Shown: piece by piece, positions 26,556 to 35,036 of the stretch
Position numbering within the stretch: position 1 is the stretch's first letter
Layout: each line of letters begins with the position of its first letter
Origin: CAZBMJ01 sp964493205
GTDB taxonomy: Bacteria > Myxococcota > UBA727 > JABDBI01
Assembly (NCBI GenBank): GCA_964493205.1
Contig: CAZBMJ010000008.1
Span: 6,343 to 70,342, forward strand
DNA length: 64,000 nucleotides
Direction of reading: 5' to 3'
Notes under the pieces: model-generated
Told to the model about the DNA's origin: nothing
Database searches by the model: none
Seen by the model: only the letters and a program-made list of their open reading frames with translations
Position numbers and translations under genes: made by a program

Positions 26556-27450
26556 AGCATGTGGCAAGGTAGTGCTCTTTGGCGAATATGGTGTATTACT
26601 TGGTTATAAAGCGTATGTGGCAAGTATTAATAGATTTGCAACATGTAAATTTACTCCGGCCAATAAACTAAGTTTTACAGGCATACAAAATGGTCAAAAA
26701 ATTGTTAACCAAGATTTATTTGAGGCGGTGCTAAAAGCTTGCCAAGATTTAAATATCAAAATTACTGCGGGGCACTACTTACTAGACACTGGTGATTTTT
26801 TTGATGAAAGAAGTCAAAATAAGCTTGGTCTAGGTTCTTCTTCGGCAGCGATAAGTGCTTTATGTAAAGCTATGACAAATAATAATTTAAAATTAAGTTT
26901 ATTAGCCAATAGTTACTTTTGTAAGAATTTTGGATCAGGGCTAGATATTGTTGCCGCATGTAGCTCTGGTATTACTAGTTTTAAAAAAAATAAAAATTTA
27001 ATAATAAAACCTATTGATAAAAGCTTAAGTAAAAAAATTTGGTCATCTTTAATTATTATATATACAAACAAACCACAAAGCACTAAAGATTTCGTCAAAA
27101 GCTTTTTATCAGTAAATAATACTATTATAAAAAACCTACTAAAAGAAAATGAAAAATTAGCCAACAACTTTTTTTCACAAGAATTTAATATAGATAATTT
27201 TATAAGTATAATTAATAGAATTGATACTAATTTTATAAATTTATCAAAACTGTGCAAAATTAATATGATAAGCAAAGAACATTTGCAAATAGCTAGTATT
27301 GCTCAAGATTTTTTAGGGGCTGCTAAAATAAGTGGCGCAGGTGGCGGTGATATAAGCATAGCTTGTGTTAAAAAACCTTATAGAAACGGGTTTATAAAAG
27401 CAATTAATAATGCTGGCTACTTATGCATTAATTTAAAAGCATATTACTAA
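26539..27450 (+). CDS. Phosphomevalonate kinase-like GHMP kinase
   Basis: 303 residues from ATG 26539, with AAAGGG upstream. It begins within the last codons of mvaD. GHMP kinase fold: N-terminal GKVVLFGEYGVLLG, ATP loop LGLGSSSAAISALCK, C-terminal AKISGAGGGDISIAC. The GAGGGD end and the SGLDIVAACSSG segment resemble phosphomevalonate kinase (MvaK2) more than mevalonate kinase, which usually has PSGID and GAGGGG. STKDFVKSF fits the MvaK2 middle block. Mevalonate kinase is the alternative. Both adjacent genes belong to the same pathway. Confidence 0.8.
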   Translation: MSKIYKACGKVVLFGEYGVLLGYKAYVASINRFATCKFTPANKLSFTGIQNGQKIVNQDLFEAVLKACQDLNIKITAGHYLLDTGDFFDERSQNKLGLGSSSAAISALCKAMTNNNLKLSLLANSYFCKNFGSGLDIVAACSSGITSFKKNKNLIIKPIDKSLSKKIWSSLIIIYTNKPQSTKDFVKSFLSVNNTIIKNLLKENEKLANNFFSQEFNIDNFISIINRIDTNFINLSKLCKINMISKEHLQIASIAQDFLGAAKISGAGGGDISIACVKKPYRNGFIKAINNAGYLCINLKAYY

Positions 27451-27535
27451 ACAAATACTTATATTAAAAATCTATTATTAGAAGTAAAATTTATAGATCT
27501 CTTTTTTGCATTAGGAGCACTGTATTAATATATCC

Positions 27536-27592
27536 GCCCCAAGAATACATGTGGGGGCAATATGATTACCCTTACATTTCATGAAAAAGGGT
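27536..27592 (+). promoter_or_regulatory. Structured 5' leader of lipoprotein gene
   Basis: Two short hairpins precede the lipoprotein start at 27599. The first pairs GCCCC 27536-27540 with GGGGC 27554-27558. The second pairs ACCCTT 27568-27573 with AAGGGT 27587-27592, which overlaps the purine-rich ribosome site, so it could mask translation initiation. No known riboswitch is recognised. Confidence 0.35.
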
Positions 27593-27598
27593 GGGTAT

Positions 27599-28396
27599 AT
27601 GAAAAAACTATTAAATTTATTAGGTGCAACAGCTCTAATAAGCTTGTTCAGTGGCTGTGCGCCAGAATCAAGCGAACTATCACTTGATAGTGCTTCCGAT
27701 AATTACATAATGTATAACGGTAGGTATACAGAATATGGTCGTTGCAATGATGGTTGGGACAATAATGGTAACGGCTTAAGAGATGAAGAAGATCCCGATT
27801 GTCACGTTCCTGGTCCATTGCGTGATTTAAGTATTGCTCCAGCAATAACTGGTGCTGCTGTAACTGCTGGACATAACTTCTTGCCTGATGTTTCTAAAAT
27901 TCCTTTTGGAGGTCCAGGATACCCAGGTGGTTTTAGAGATCCTCAACAAATAGCTAACTGGATTGGATTTTTAACCAATACTTATGGTTGGACTGCTGGC
28001 ATTGTTCCTCAAGGATGGGGTGTTGATCCATTAAAAGTTCCAGTTCCAATGGACAGCTTTCCTAAACTTCGTTTAGGTACAGCTCATCAAGGTAATAATG
28101 GTAACCTAGGCGATAATGGAATATCACCTTTCTATACTGGAGCAGTTGTTAATGATGCTATGGTTAACACTGTTAGAGAAATAGCTAGTGATAAGGTTAG
28201 TGATATGAGATCAGCAAGAGTAAACGACAAACTTAAAGCTATTCCTAATGTAGTTAATAACAATAGAGCTTTTGACTTACAAAATAGAGCTGTTGCTCCT
28301 GTGCTAAATGATCGTATTTATACAGCTCCTTATGGAAATAATACTGAAGGCTTCTATAATGGAGGAAGCCAAGGATTTAGCTTAGGTGTAAATTAA
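27599..28396 (+). CDS. Lipoprotein with Cys-bounded Asp/Asn-rich head
   Basis: 265 residues from ATG 27599 (a second ATG six codons earlier is less likely). The signal ends FSGC. Soon after follows a Cys-bounded acidic loop, CNDGWDNNGNGLRDEED then PDC, of the DxNxDG type that binds calcium in thrombospondin-type repeats and is common near the N-terminus of deltaproteobacterial lipoproteins. The rest is Gly/Pro/Asn-rich without recognised domain. Codon use and the strong terminator suggest high expression. Probably an outer-membrane lipoprotein; role unknown. Confidence 0.75.
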   Translation: MKKLLNLLGATALISLFSGCAPESSELSLDSASDNYIMYNGRYTEYGRCNDGWDNNGNGLRDEEDPDCHVPGPLRDLSIAPAITGAAVTAGHNFLPDVSKIPFGGPGYPGGFRDPQQIANWIGFLTNTYGWTAGIVPQGWGVDPLKVPVPMDSFPKLRLGTAHQGNNGNLGDNGISPFYTGAVVNDAMVNTVREIASDKVSDMRSARVNDKLKAIPNVVNNNRAFDLQNRAVAPVLNDRIYTAPYGNNTEGFYNGGSQGFSLGVN

Positions 28397-28427
28397 GTAT
28401 AAGTAGTAGATTTTTCATAAAGAGGAG

Positions 28428-28453
28428 GCCTCGTAGCAAGCGGGGCTTTTTTT
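28428..28453 (+). terminator. Rho-independent terminator after lipoprotein
   Basis: GCCTCG 28428-28433 pairs with CGGGGC 28441-28446 (one G-U pair), with a seven-base loop and then seven Ts. Located 31 bases after the stop. Confidence 0.85.
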
Positions 28454-28541
28454 ATTTTAACCTATTTTATCCTTGGACTTGTGAGGCTATTTATTATTTG
28501 CTAAAGACCAATATAAGCATATTTTAAATGGGATTTAAAAA

Positions 28542-29702
28542 ATGAAACTTCATGAATACCAAGCAAAAGAACTCTTACGCAAAAGAGGAGTTCTAACATT
28601 AGATAGTCAGGTGTGTTTCACCTTAGACGAAGCCTTACTAGCTGCTAAACACATTGGTTTACCTGTGGTAATTAAAGCTCAAGTTCATGCGGGCGGCAGA
28701 GGAAAAGCCGGTGGCATAAAACTTGCACGCACACAAGATGAGCTGACCTCTTATACTCAGCAGATTTTATCTATGACTATTAAAAATCAACAAACTAGCG
28801 AACAAGGTCAAAAAGTTTCTTGTGTTTTAATTGAAAAAGCAGCCCATATAAAAAAAGAACTCTACGTAGCTGTTTTATTAGATAGACAAGCAGAAAAAAT
28901 ATGTTTAATTGCTTCTTCATGTGGTGGAATGGATATTGAGGAAGTAGCCCATAAAGATCCTCAAAGTATTAAAAAAGTTTTAATTGATCCCCTAATGGGC
29001 CTTATGCCCTACCAAGTAAGAAATTTAGCTATTGAATTAGATATTGATAAAAAACTACAATCAAAATTTGTATCCATAGTTATGCCTATGTATCGTTCTT
29101 TTATCGATATAGACGCTTCGTTGGTAGAAATAAACCCTCTTGGAATTACCAATGATGACAGAATAATTGCTGTGGATGCTAAAATTAGTATTGATGATAA
29201 TGCTATGTATCGACAAAAATTACTTGCAGAGATGCATGACCCAAGCCAAGAAGATGAAAAAGAAATTGAAGCTCAGCACCATCACTTAAGCTATGTAGCT
29301 TTAGAAGGTAACATTGGTTGTATGGTAAATGGCGCAGGATTAGCAATGGCCACTATGGATATTATTAAACATGTGGGAGGAAAACCCGCTAACTTCCTAG
29401 ATGTTGGTGGAAGCGCTACACAAAGTGCAGTGGAAGAAGCCTTAAAAATTATTGTAAAAGATAAAAATGTTAAAGCTATTTTTGTTAATGTATTTGGCGG
29501 AATAGCTCATTGTGATGTGATTGCCAGCGGCGTGGTAAATGCGGCCAAGTCAATTAGCTTAAAACTTCCATTAGTAGTAAGGCTCCAAGGTACCAACGTA
29601 GAAAAGGGTAAGGCTATTCTTAAGGAATCTGGTTTAAGCATTATTACTGCTGATAATATGCTTGATGGCGCAAAATATGCTGTAGAAAAAGCTCGTATAT
29701 AA
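28542..29702 (+). CDS. sucC: Succinyl-CoA synthetase beta subunit
   Basis: 386 residues. ATP-grasp subunit that, with SucD, interconverts succinyl-CoA and succinate with NTP formation. N-terminus [17 protein letters not shown]; nucleotide loop [13 protein letters not shown]-terminal [13 protein letters not shown] carries the power helix. Length is normal. Eleven bases separate it from sucD. Confidence 0.97.
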   Translation: MKLHEYQAKELLRKRGVLTLDSQVCFTLDEALLAAKHIGLPVVIKAQVHAGGRGKAGGIKLARTQDELTSYTQQILSMTIKNQQTSEQGQKVSCVLIEKAAHIKKELYVAVLLDRQAEKICLIASSCGGMDIEEVAHKDPQSIKKVLIDPLMGLMPYQVRNLAIELDIDKKLQSKFVSIVMPMYRSFIDIDASLVEINPLGITNDDRIIAVDAKISIDDNAMYRQKLLAEMHDPSQEDEKEIEAQHHHLSYVALEGNIGCMVNGAGLAMATMDIIKHVGGKPANFLDVGGSATQSAVEEALKIIVKDKNVKAIFVNVFGGIAHCDVIASGVVNAAKSISLKLPLVVRLQGTNVEKGKAILKESGLSIITADNMLDGAKYAVEKARI

Positions 29703-29713
29703 AAGGAATTAGT

Positions 29714-30589
29714 ATGTCTATATATATAAATAAAAATACCAAAGTTATCGTGCAAGGAATCACAGGTAAGGCTGGATCTTTTCATGCTGAACAAATGCTT
29801 GCTTATGGAACTAATATTGTTGCAGGTGTTACCCCTACTCGTGGGGGTGAAAAATTTCTTGATAGAATTATGGTGTATGACAGCGTAAAACAAGCAGTAA
29901 AACAAACTGGCGCTAATGCTTCGGTGATTTATGTACCCGCTCCTTTGGCCGCTGATGCTATTTTAGAAGCATGCGATGCTGGAATAGAACTAGTGATTTG
30001 CATAACAGAAGGCATTCCTACTCTGGATATGCTCAATGTTAAAGAAAGATTAAAAAAATATAATACTAGGCTTATTGGCCCAAACTGCCCCGGAATTATA
30101 GCTCCGGATGTTTGTAAAATTGGTATTATGCCAGGCTTTATTCATAAAAAAGGTAACGTTGGTGTAGTTTCACGCTCGGGCACGCTCACCTATGAAGCTG
30201 TGTATCAACTCACCCAACTAGGTATTGGTCAATCAACTTGTATTGGAATTGGTGGTGACCCATTAATTGGCACATCTTTTATTGATGTACTTAAAGCTTT
30301 TAATGAAGATGCAGAAACAAAAGCCATTGTTTTAATTGGTGAAATTGGTGGCAATGAAGAAGAAAAGGCTGCAATTTTTGCTAAAGAGCATATTAAAAAA
30401 CCTATTATTGGCTTTATTTCTGGGCAAAGCGCACCTTTAGGTAAACGTATGGGGCATGCTGGTGCCATTATTTCTGCAGGGCAAGGCTTAGCACAAGACA
30501 AAATAGAAGCTTTTAAAAAGGCCGGAATTCACATAGCTTTAATACCTAGTGAAATTGGCTTAAAAGTTAAAGAAGCTTTGGCAGTTTAA
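29714..30589 (+). CDS. sucD: Succinyl-CoA synthetase alpha subunit
   Basis: 291 residues. CoA-binding subunit. The CoA-binding segment [19 protein letters not shown] and the phosphohistidine site [12 protein letters not shown] (His about residue 245) are present, as is IGGDPLIGT. An AAGGA site precedes the ATG. Together with threonine dehydratase and acyl-CoA carboxylase this fits flow of propionate/succinyl-type units into the citric acid cycle. Confidence 0.97.
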   Translation: MSIYINKNTKVIVQGITGKAGSFHAEQMLAYGTNIVAGVTPTRGGEKFLDRIMVYDSVKQAVKQTGANASVIYVPAPLAADAILEACDAGIELVICITEGIPTLDMLNVKERLKKYNTRLIGPNCPGIIAPDVCKIGIMPGFIHKKGNVGVVSRSGTLTYEAVYQLTQLGIGQSTCIGIGGDPLIGTSFIDVLKAFNEDAETKAIVLIGEIGGNEEEKAAIFAKEHIKKPIIGFISGQSAPLGKRMGHAGAIISAGQGLAQDKIEAFKKAGIHIALIPSEIGLKVKEALAV

Positions 30590-30622
30590 TACTACCAAAG
30601 CTATTTATCATATAATAACTGA

Positions 30623-31315
30623 CTATTCTTCCAAAAGAATATTAACAGCATTACCATCCAGTTTTCTCACGTGTACTAGTACTTTATCTTTTGCAGCTCT
30701 TTGGTCAACTTTTGGTATTTCTACTACATAACTAAAAGGCACAGCTCTGCGATCACAAATTGTATGAAGTGGATTTTGCTTGATAATAGGCATAACGGAT
30801 AAAGTATCATTTTTATCATTGAATTCCATTATAACTTTATCAAATTCCATACAACTGCTTGGGTGAAACCCAGTTAGCAATACGCTAGTAGAATCTACTT
30901 TTTCCACGCTAGTTATATTAGCATAGTTAAAATTATCTATTTTTGAGCTTCCAGGTTGCTCAATAGTAATTTTAGAATTAATAAAAGTATTTACTGAAAT
31001 GTCATGGGTTCCTGTTTTTAATACACCTAATTTAACAGGTAAAATAAAAGGGACTACAGCCATTATACAATTGCGATCATTTACTTTTGTAGCACTTACC
31101 TCAATGGCAATTTTTTCTCCTACTATATCTGTTTTTGCTTTAGCACGCACATAACAAGTATTAGGAAGATAGCCAGTGAGAGTAACTTCTGAATCATCGT
31201 TACTATCAAATCCTTTTGGGATAAAAATATTATCTACATTAATTACTACTTCTTCACTTTCAGAAAAACAAAATAATGGAGTTAAAACTAAGCATAGCAA
31301 ATAAATTTTTTTCAT
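30623..31315 (-). CDS. Exported protein with internally duplicated beta domain
   Basis: 230 residues. Signal peptide at 1-18 (LLCLVLTPLFCFS). The mature part looks duplicated. The first half has LTGYLPNTCYVRA, then NCIMAVVPFILPVKLG; the second has LTGFHPSSCMEFD, then ICDRRAVPFSYVVEIP. Each half thus has one Cys after TGY/TGFxP and one near VPF, suggesting one disulfide per Ig-like beta domain. Family not recognised. Preceded by a GGAGG-type ribosome site (complement of 31319-31324). Confidence 0.7.
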   Translation of the reverse strand: MKKIYLLCLVLTPLFCFSESEEVVINVDNIFIPKGFDSNDDSEVTLTGYLPNTCYVRAKAKTDIVGEKIAIEVSATKVNDRNCIMAVVPFILPVKLGVLKTGTHDISVNTFINSKITIEQPGSSKIDNFNYANITSVEKVDSTSVLLTGFHPSSCMEFDKVIMEFNDKNDTLSVMPIIKQNPLHTICDRRAVPFSYVVEIPKVDQRAAKDKVLVHVRKLDGNAVNILLEE

Positions 31316-31400
31316 CTGATCCTCCCAAAAAGCCCCAAAAAATGAGTGCTTATTTATAATTTAGTGTTTTAATATAAATATACTGTTTTAATATTTTGAA

Positions 31401-33023
31401 TTAAGGCATAATAACTATTTTCCAATACTGACTATTATCTGATTGAAAAATATTAGTTTTAGCTGCAAAATTACCATTAGTGTCAGCATCTAAATAACGT
31501 AAAGTTGATTTCTGCTGTATAGTATAAAAATCATTTTGATTAATTACTGGCTTGATAATCCATATTTGTGCAGAACTATTTTTATATTCTTTTGAAGAAA
31601 CTATATAATTTGAAGAACTATTTTGACCTTCTAAATAACGTAAATTAGCTACTTGTTGTATTCGATATTCATCACCAGTAAGTTTTGTAATAATCCATTT
31701 TTGTGTATCGTCACTTTCTTTAAGCTTAGTCATGGCTGAATAACTTGAACTGGTAAGAGCATCTAAATAACGATTGTCGAATTTTTGTTGCAAAAAATAA
31801 TAGGGAGCCGCATATTCTTTAGTAGGCAGCTCGCCTCCAAAAAGAGCTCGCCTGCCTTGATAGCTTTTATAAACTTTTGATGCACTGTGACCTATTTTTC
31901 CAACTATAAGAAGCCTATGATTATGTTCTCCAAATAAAGAAAGTGATTCATAATAATAAGTGCCTCGGGAAAGTCTATCTGGCCCCTGAAAATTACCTCC
32001 ACACTTAATATCTAAATCTTCATTAGCGCCTTCTTCGCCATTACTTGTGCTATTATCAAGCTGTGAAAGTACATAGGTGATATTTTTATTTAAAAAATTT
32101 TCTATATATTCTTGGGTAGTAATTTTGTTATAGCAAGATTGATAAGAGTTTTCTGAACACATATAATGATAAGAATCTAATGGCTTAAAATTAAAACCGT
32201 ATTTAAACCTTTCATAAGCACAAGGCTCATTAGAACTACACTGACAGTCTGGGCCTGATAAGGAATTTAAAGAACTTTTAATACTACTAAACTCTCCTCT
32301 TTCAACATAAGGTGTAGTAGTGCGAATATAAGGATCGATAAAATCTGGAAATAACACATTGCTAAAATTTAGCCCAAAACTAGGATATTTACCACCCAAG
32401 GTATAAAGTCCAGCCCAACTTGGTCTTCTTTGATCTAGATATAAATAAGAACTAGGATTAGCTATTACATAGGAAACAGTAAGAGCATTAGGAAGTTCTT
32501 TTTCTATTTGCGTTCCTATGGCATAGCGCTGAGTAAATTGACCTCCTGCACTATGGCCGGTAATAATAATATTTTGTAAGTTAGGAAAAAATCCATTAAA
32601 AACTATATGGCGTATTAAATTATCCATAATATCAAAAGAACTTATTTGCATACCAAAATTAACAGAATTATCTCCTTGCTTCCAACCATCCGTATCCCAA
32701 AAAAGCTCATTGGATTCAATAAAATCACAGTTATCATCAGTGCAGTTAGAACTACCATCGTAATCATTTCCCTTAAACCAAGGGGATATAATTAAGGAGT
32801 TGGTATGTGAATTTGTTAGTTCTGCAGCATCAAGAATATAATTATAAATGGATTCAGCATTACGAGAATTGCCCTCAATAGCGATAACAAGTTTATTTAT
32901 GTTATAATTTTTTTCACTAATATCATAATTAGAAAAGTACTGTAACCTATCTTGTTCACTAAAATAGAGCCACTCACTATTTAAACAAAAAGAAAACAAA
33001 AAAATAACGTATAAAAATCTCAT
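31401..33023 (-). CDS. Exported alpha/beta hydrolase with C-terminal ricin-type beta-trefoil
   Basis: 540 residues. Signal peptide at 1-16 (FLFSFCLNS). About residues 20-330 are an alpha/beta-hydrolase-like domain: strand LVIAIEGNSRNAESIYNYI, nucleophile elbow NIIITGHSAGGQFTQ with Ser near residue 154, and SYVIANPSSYLY afterwards. About residues 410-540 contain three repeats built on RYLDA, RYLEG and RYLDA, each ending in W (QKWII, QIWII, QYWKI). This is the three-fold pattern of a ricin/QxW trefoil that binds sugars. An exported hydrolase targeted to glycans is likely; substrate unknown. Many Cys between 65 and 305 suggest disulfides. Confidence 0.75.
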   Translation of the reverse strand: MRFLYVIFLFSFCLNSEWLYFSEQDRLQYFSNYDISEKNYNINKLVIAIEGNSRNAESIYNYILDAAELTNSHTNSLIISPWFKGNDYDGSSNCTDDNCDFIESNELFWDTDGWKQGDNSVNFGMQISSFDIMDNLIRHIVFNGFFPNLQNIIITGHSAGGQFTQRYAIGTQIEKELPNALTVSYVIANPSSYLYLDQRRPSWAGLYTLGGKYPSFGLNFSNVLFPDFIDPYIRTTTPYVERGEFSSIKSSLNSLSGPDCQCSSNEPCAYERFKYGFNFKPLDSYHYMCSENSYQSCYNKITTQEYIENFLNKNITYVLSQLDNSTSNGEEGANEDLDIKCGGNFQGPDRLSRGTYYYESLSLFGEHNHRLLIVGKIGHSASKVYKSYQGRRALFGGELPTKEYAAPYYFLQQKFDNRYLDALTSSSYSAMTKLKESDDTQKWIITKLTGDEYRIQQVANLRYLEGQNSSSNYIVSSKEYKNSSAQIWIIKPVINQNDFYTIQQKSTLRYLDADTNGNFAAKTNIFQSDNSQYWKIVIMP

Positions 33024-33056
33024 AAAAACCCCATTATATTATGAGGCTATAATTTA

Positions 33057-33701
33057 TCAAAAGCTAGTAATAATAGCTATATAATGAAACAAGCTACCAA
33101 AAAATACAAAAGTATGCCAAACAGCATGATGATATTTAACTTTTTTCATTAAGTAAGCCACAGTGCCTCCTGTATAAAACAGACCGCCTAGAAATAAGTA
33201 GCTCATGCTTTCAGCGGGCACAGATTGAACCATGGGTTTATAAGCAATAACTATTAACCAGCCCATGGCAATGTACATTAAGGTTGAAAATAGTTTAAAA
33301 CGTCCGGTAAAAAATAACTTAAAAATAATACCTACCAAAGCAAAAAACCAAATAGATATAAGCATCCACAAAGACCATTTTTCAGATAAATGAAGTGCCA
33401 AAAAAGGTGTATAAGTACCTGCAATTAATAAATAAATACCAATATGATCTAAAAGTTTAAATAGAGTCTTTGCTTTAAGAAAGGGAAGTGCATGATAAAG
33501 AGTTGATGAGGTATATAAAAAAATTAGAGAAATCCCATAAATTAAATAACTCACAAAATGAGTGATGCTGCCATTAATAGTGGCCAATACTAAAAGCACC
33601 GTAAGGCCCACTATCCCTAATAATGCCCCAATTCCATGGATCACACTATTTGCTATCTCTTCACCTTTGGAGTATTGCTTTACATCAATTTCGATCCTCA
33701 T
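33057..33701 (-). CDS. Hemolysin III family membrane protein
   Basis: 214 residues with seven membrane helices. It belongs to the HlyIII/YqfA (PAQR-like) family. The conserved Ser/His/Asp/His residues appear in NSVIHGIGA near the N-terminus, SSTLYHALPFLKAKTLFKLLDHIGIYLLIAG in pieces, and the C-terminal HAVWHTFVFFGSLFHY. Function in bacteria is uncertain; members are implicated in membrane homeostasis. The name reflects the family, not shown haemolysis. Confidence 0.92.
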   Translation of the reverse strand: MRIEIDVKQYSKGEEIANSVIHGIGALLGIVGLTVLLVLATINGSITHFVSYLIYGISLIFLYTSSTLYHALPFLKAKTLFKLLDHIGIYLLIAGTYTPFLALHLSEKWSLWMLISIWFFALVGIIFKLFFTGRFKLFSTLMYIAMGWLIVIAYKPMVQSVPAESMSYLFLGGLFYTGGTVAYLMKKVKYHHAVWHTFVFFGSLFHYIAIITSF

Positions 33702-33815
33702 TTTTCCCTCAAAAGTAAATAAATTTCTTTTACTGTATCACTGTAATATTTATAAACAATACAAATTATAAATCTCATGAATATAATAGGCTACTATTCT
33801 GTTTATAAACACAAT

Positions 33816-34844
33816 ATGCCAAAAAGATATTTTTGTTATTTATTTTTACTGTATATAACTACTAATAACTACAGTTATTGTACAGATATTAATAATAATA
33901 TATTTTACGATTTAATATATAAGCCAACAAAAAATATTTTTGATAAAATAGAATATAAAGAATTTAATTTTCCAGAATACTCCTTAATAGATATTGAATT
34001 ACCACTAGAAGATATAACTTTAATATCTGATTTACTCATAAAATACGACGATTTTTTAAGTAAAGAAAAAAATTTTTATAATTATTATAGTATCCATGAA
34101 CAAAACGTACAAACAGCAACTATAGTAGCCTTAGTATCAGGAGGAATCGCTACAGTTTTAGCAGTGGTTTTATCACCCATCAATATCGCCCAAATTTCTT
34201 GCCATGAATACGCTTGTGACGATGATGATTTTAATATTTTAATCACTAAAAATGACATTGGAGGCGAACATATTTATTGCGCACAAAATGGTTTAGACTA
34301 TGACTGCCTAAAATATAATTATCAAATTCTTGGACTAAGTAATCTTTTTCAAAATCATTTGTATAGTGCTGGATGTGATAAAAATTTAAACCCAAATTTA
34401 ATTAACACAGAAATAGTATTAGGTACCTATAGCAAATCAATAGATAAACTTTGTCTAGCTAGCGTTTCTATAAGCCCCTACTTACCTTCTTTAATAGCCT
34501 TATTGCCTAACCTATACACTGTGCCAAAAAGTTTTTATTCATACATAAAGCTTAAATTACTTAAAAATAAATTAAATACACCACAAAACAATACTCATTT
34601 AATAGACAGAATAATTATCAATAATATTGTAATAAAACTAAAAAATGAACCTAATTTACCAGAAGAAATTAAACATATAATTTATCATGTTTTTATATTT
34701 TATGGCATAGCCCTAAATATTGAAACAGAAATACAAGTACCCATAAGACAAGAGGTAGAAACCTTAAAAAACCAACCCGGATTTCTAAAAAACTTTACTT
34801 CTTGGGCCTATAAAAAATGTTTTGGTTCTAAACATCAAGATTAA
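33816..34844 (+). CDS. Exported or membrane-anchored protein of unknown function
   Basis: 342 residues from ATG 33816 (an in-frame ATG at 33777 is possible; neither has a clear ribosome site). The N-terminus is a signal peptide (RYFCYLFLLYITT). One internal hydrophobic stretch (VALVSGGIATVLAVVL, about residue 105) could be a membrane helix. Between 125 and 200 there are several Cys and an acidic loop (CDDDD), suggesting an extracytoplasmic disulfide-bonded domain. AT-rich, with Asn/Ile/Tyr bias. No family recognised. Confidence 0.6.
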   Translation: MPKRYFCYLFLLYITTNNYSYCTDINNNIFYDLIYKPTKNIFDKIEYKEFNFPEYSLIDIELPLEDITLISDLLIKYDDFLSKEKNFYNYYSIHEQNVQTATIVALVSGGIATVLAVVLSPINIAQISCHEYACDDDDFNILITKNDIGGEHIYCAQNGLDYDCLKYNYQILGLSNLFQNHLYSAGCDKNLNPNLINTEIVLGTYSKSIDKLCLASVSISPYLPSLIALLPNLYTVPKSFYSYIKLKLLKNKLNTPQNNTHLIDRIIINNIVIKLKNEPNLPEEIKHIIYHVFIFYGIALNIETEIQVPIRQEVETLKNQPGFLKNFTSWAYKKCFGSKHQD

Positions 34845-35009
34845 TGCAAATTTATTTAATGAGTGAGCTTTGGCAAGTCTATTGCAGGAAGATCCCTTAA
34901 AGCAAGTGATACCAATTTTATCAAATAGCTTTGCTAAATCGCTATCCCTCAACATTGCATGAGCATTAATAGCCAATAAAAACAAAACATATGGAATCAG
35001 TTTAATCAT
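34785..35009 (-). CDS. Small exported protein, possibly truncated
   Basis: 74 residues starting MIKLIPYVLFLLAINAHA, a convincing signal peptide. A short mature part carries two Cys (GITCFKGSSC). The last 20 codons run antisense into the end of the convergent gene at 34844, so the original stop has perhaps been lost. Coding status is uncertain. Confidence 0.4.
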   Translation of the reverse strand: MIKLIPYVLFLLAINAHAMLRDSDLAKLFDKIGITCFKGSSCNRLAKAHSLNKFALILMFRTKTFFIGPRSKVF

Positions 35010-35036
35010 ATTTACAACCAAAAAGCGCCAACAAGA

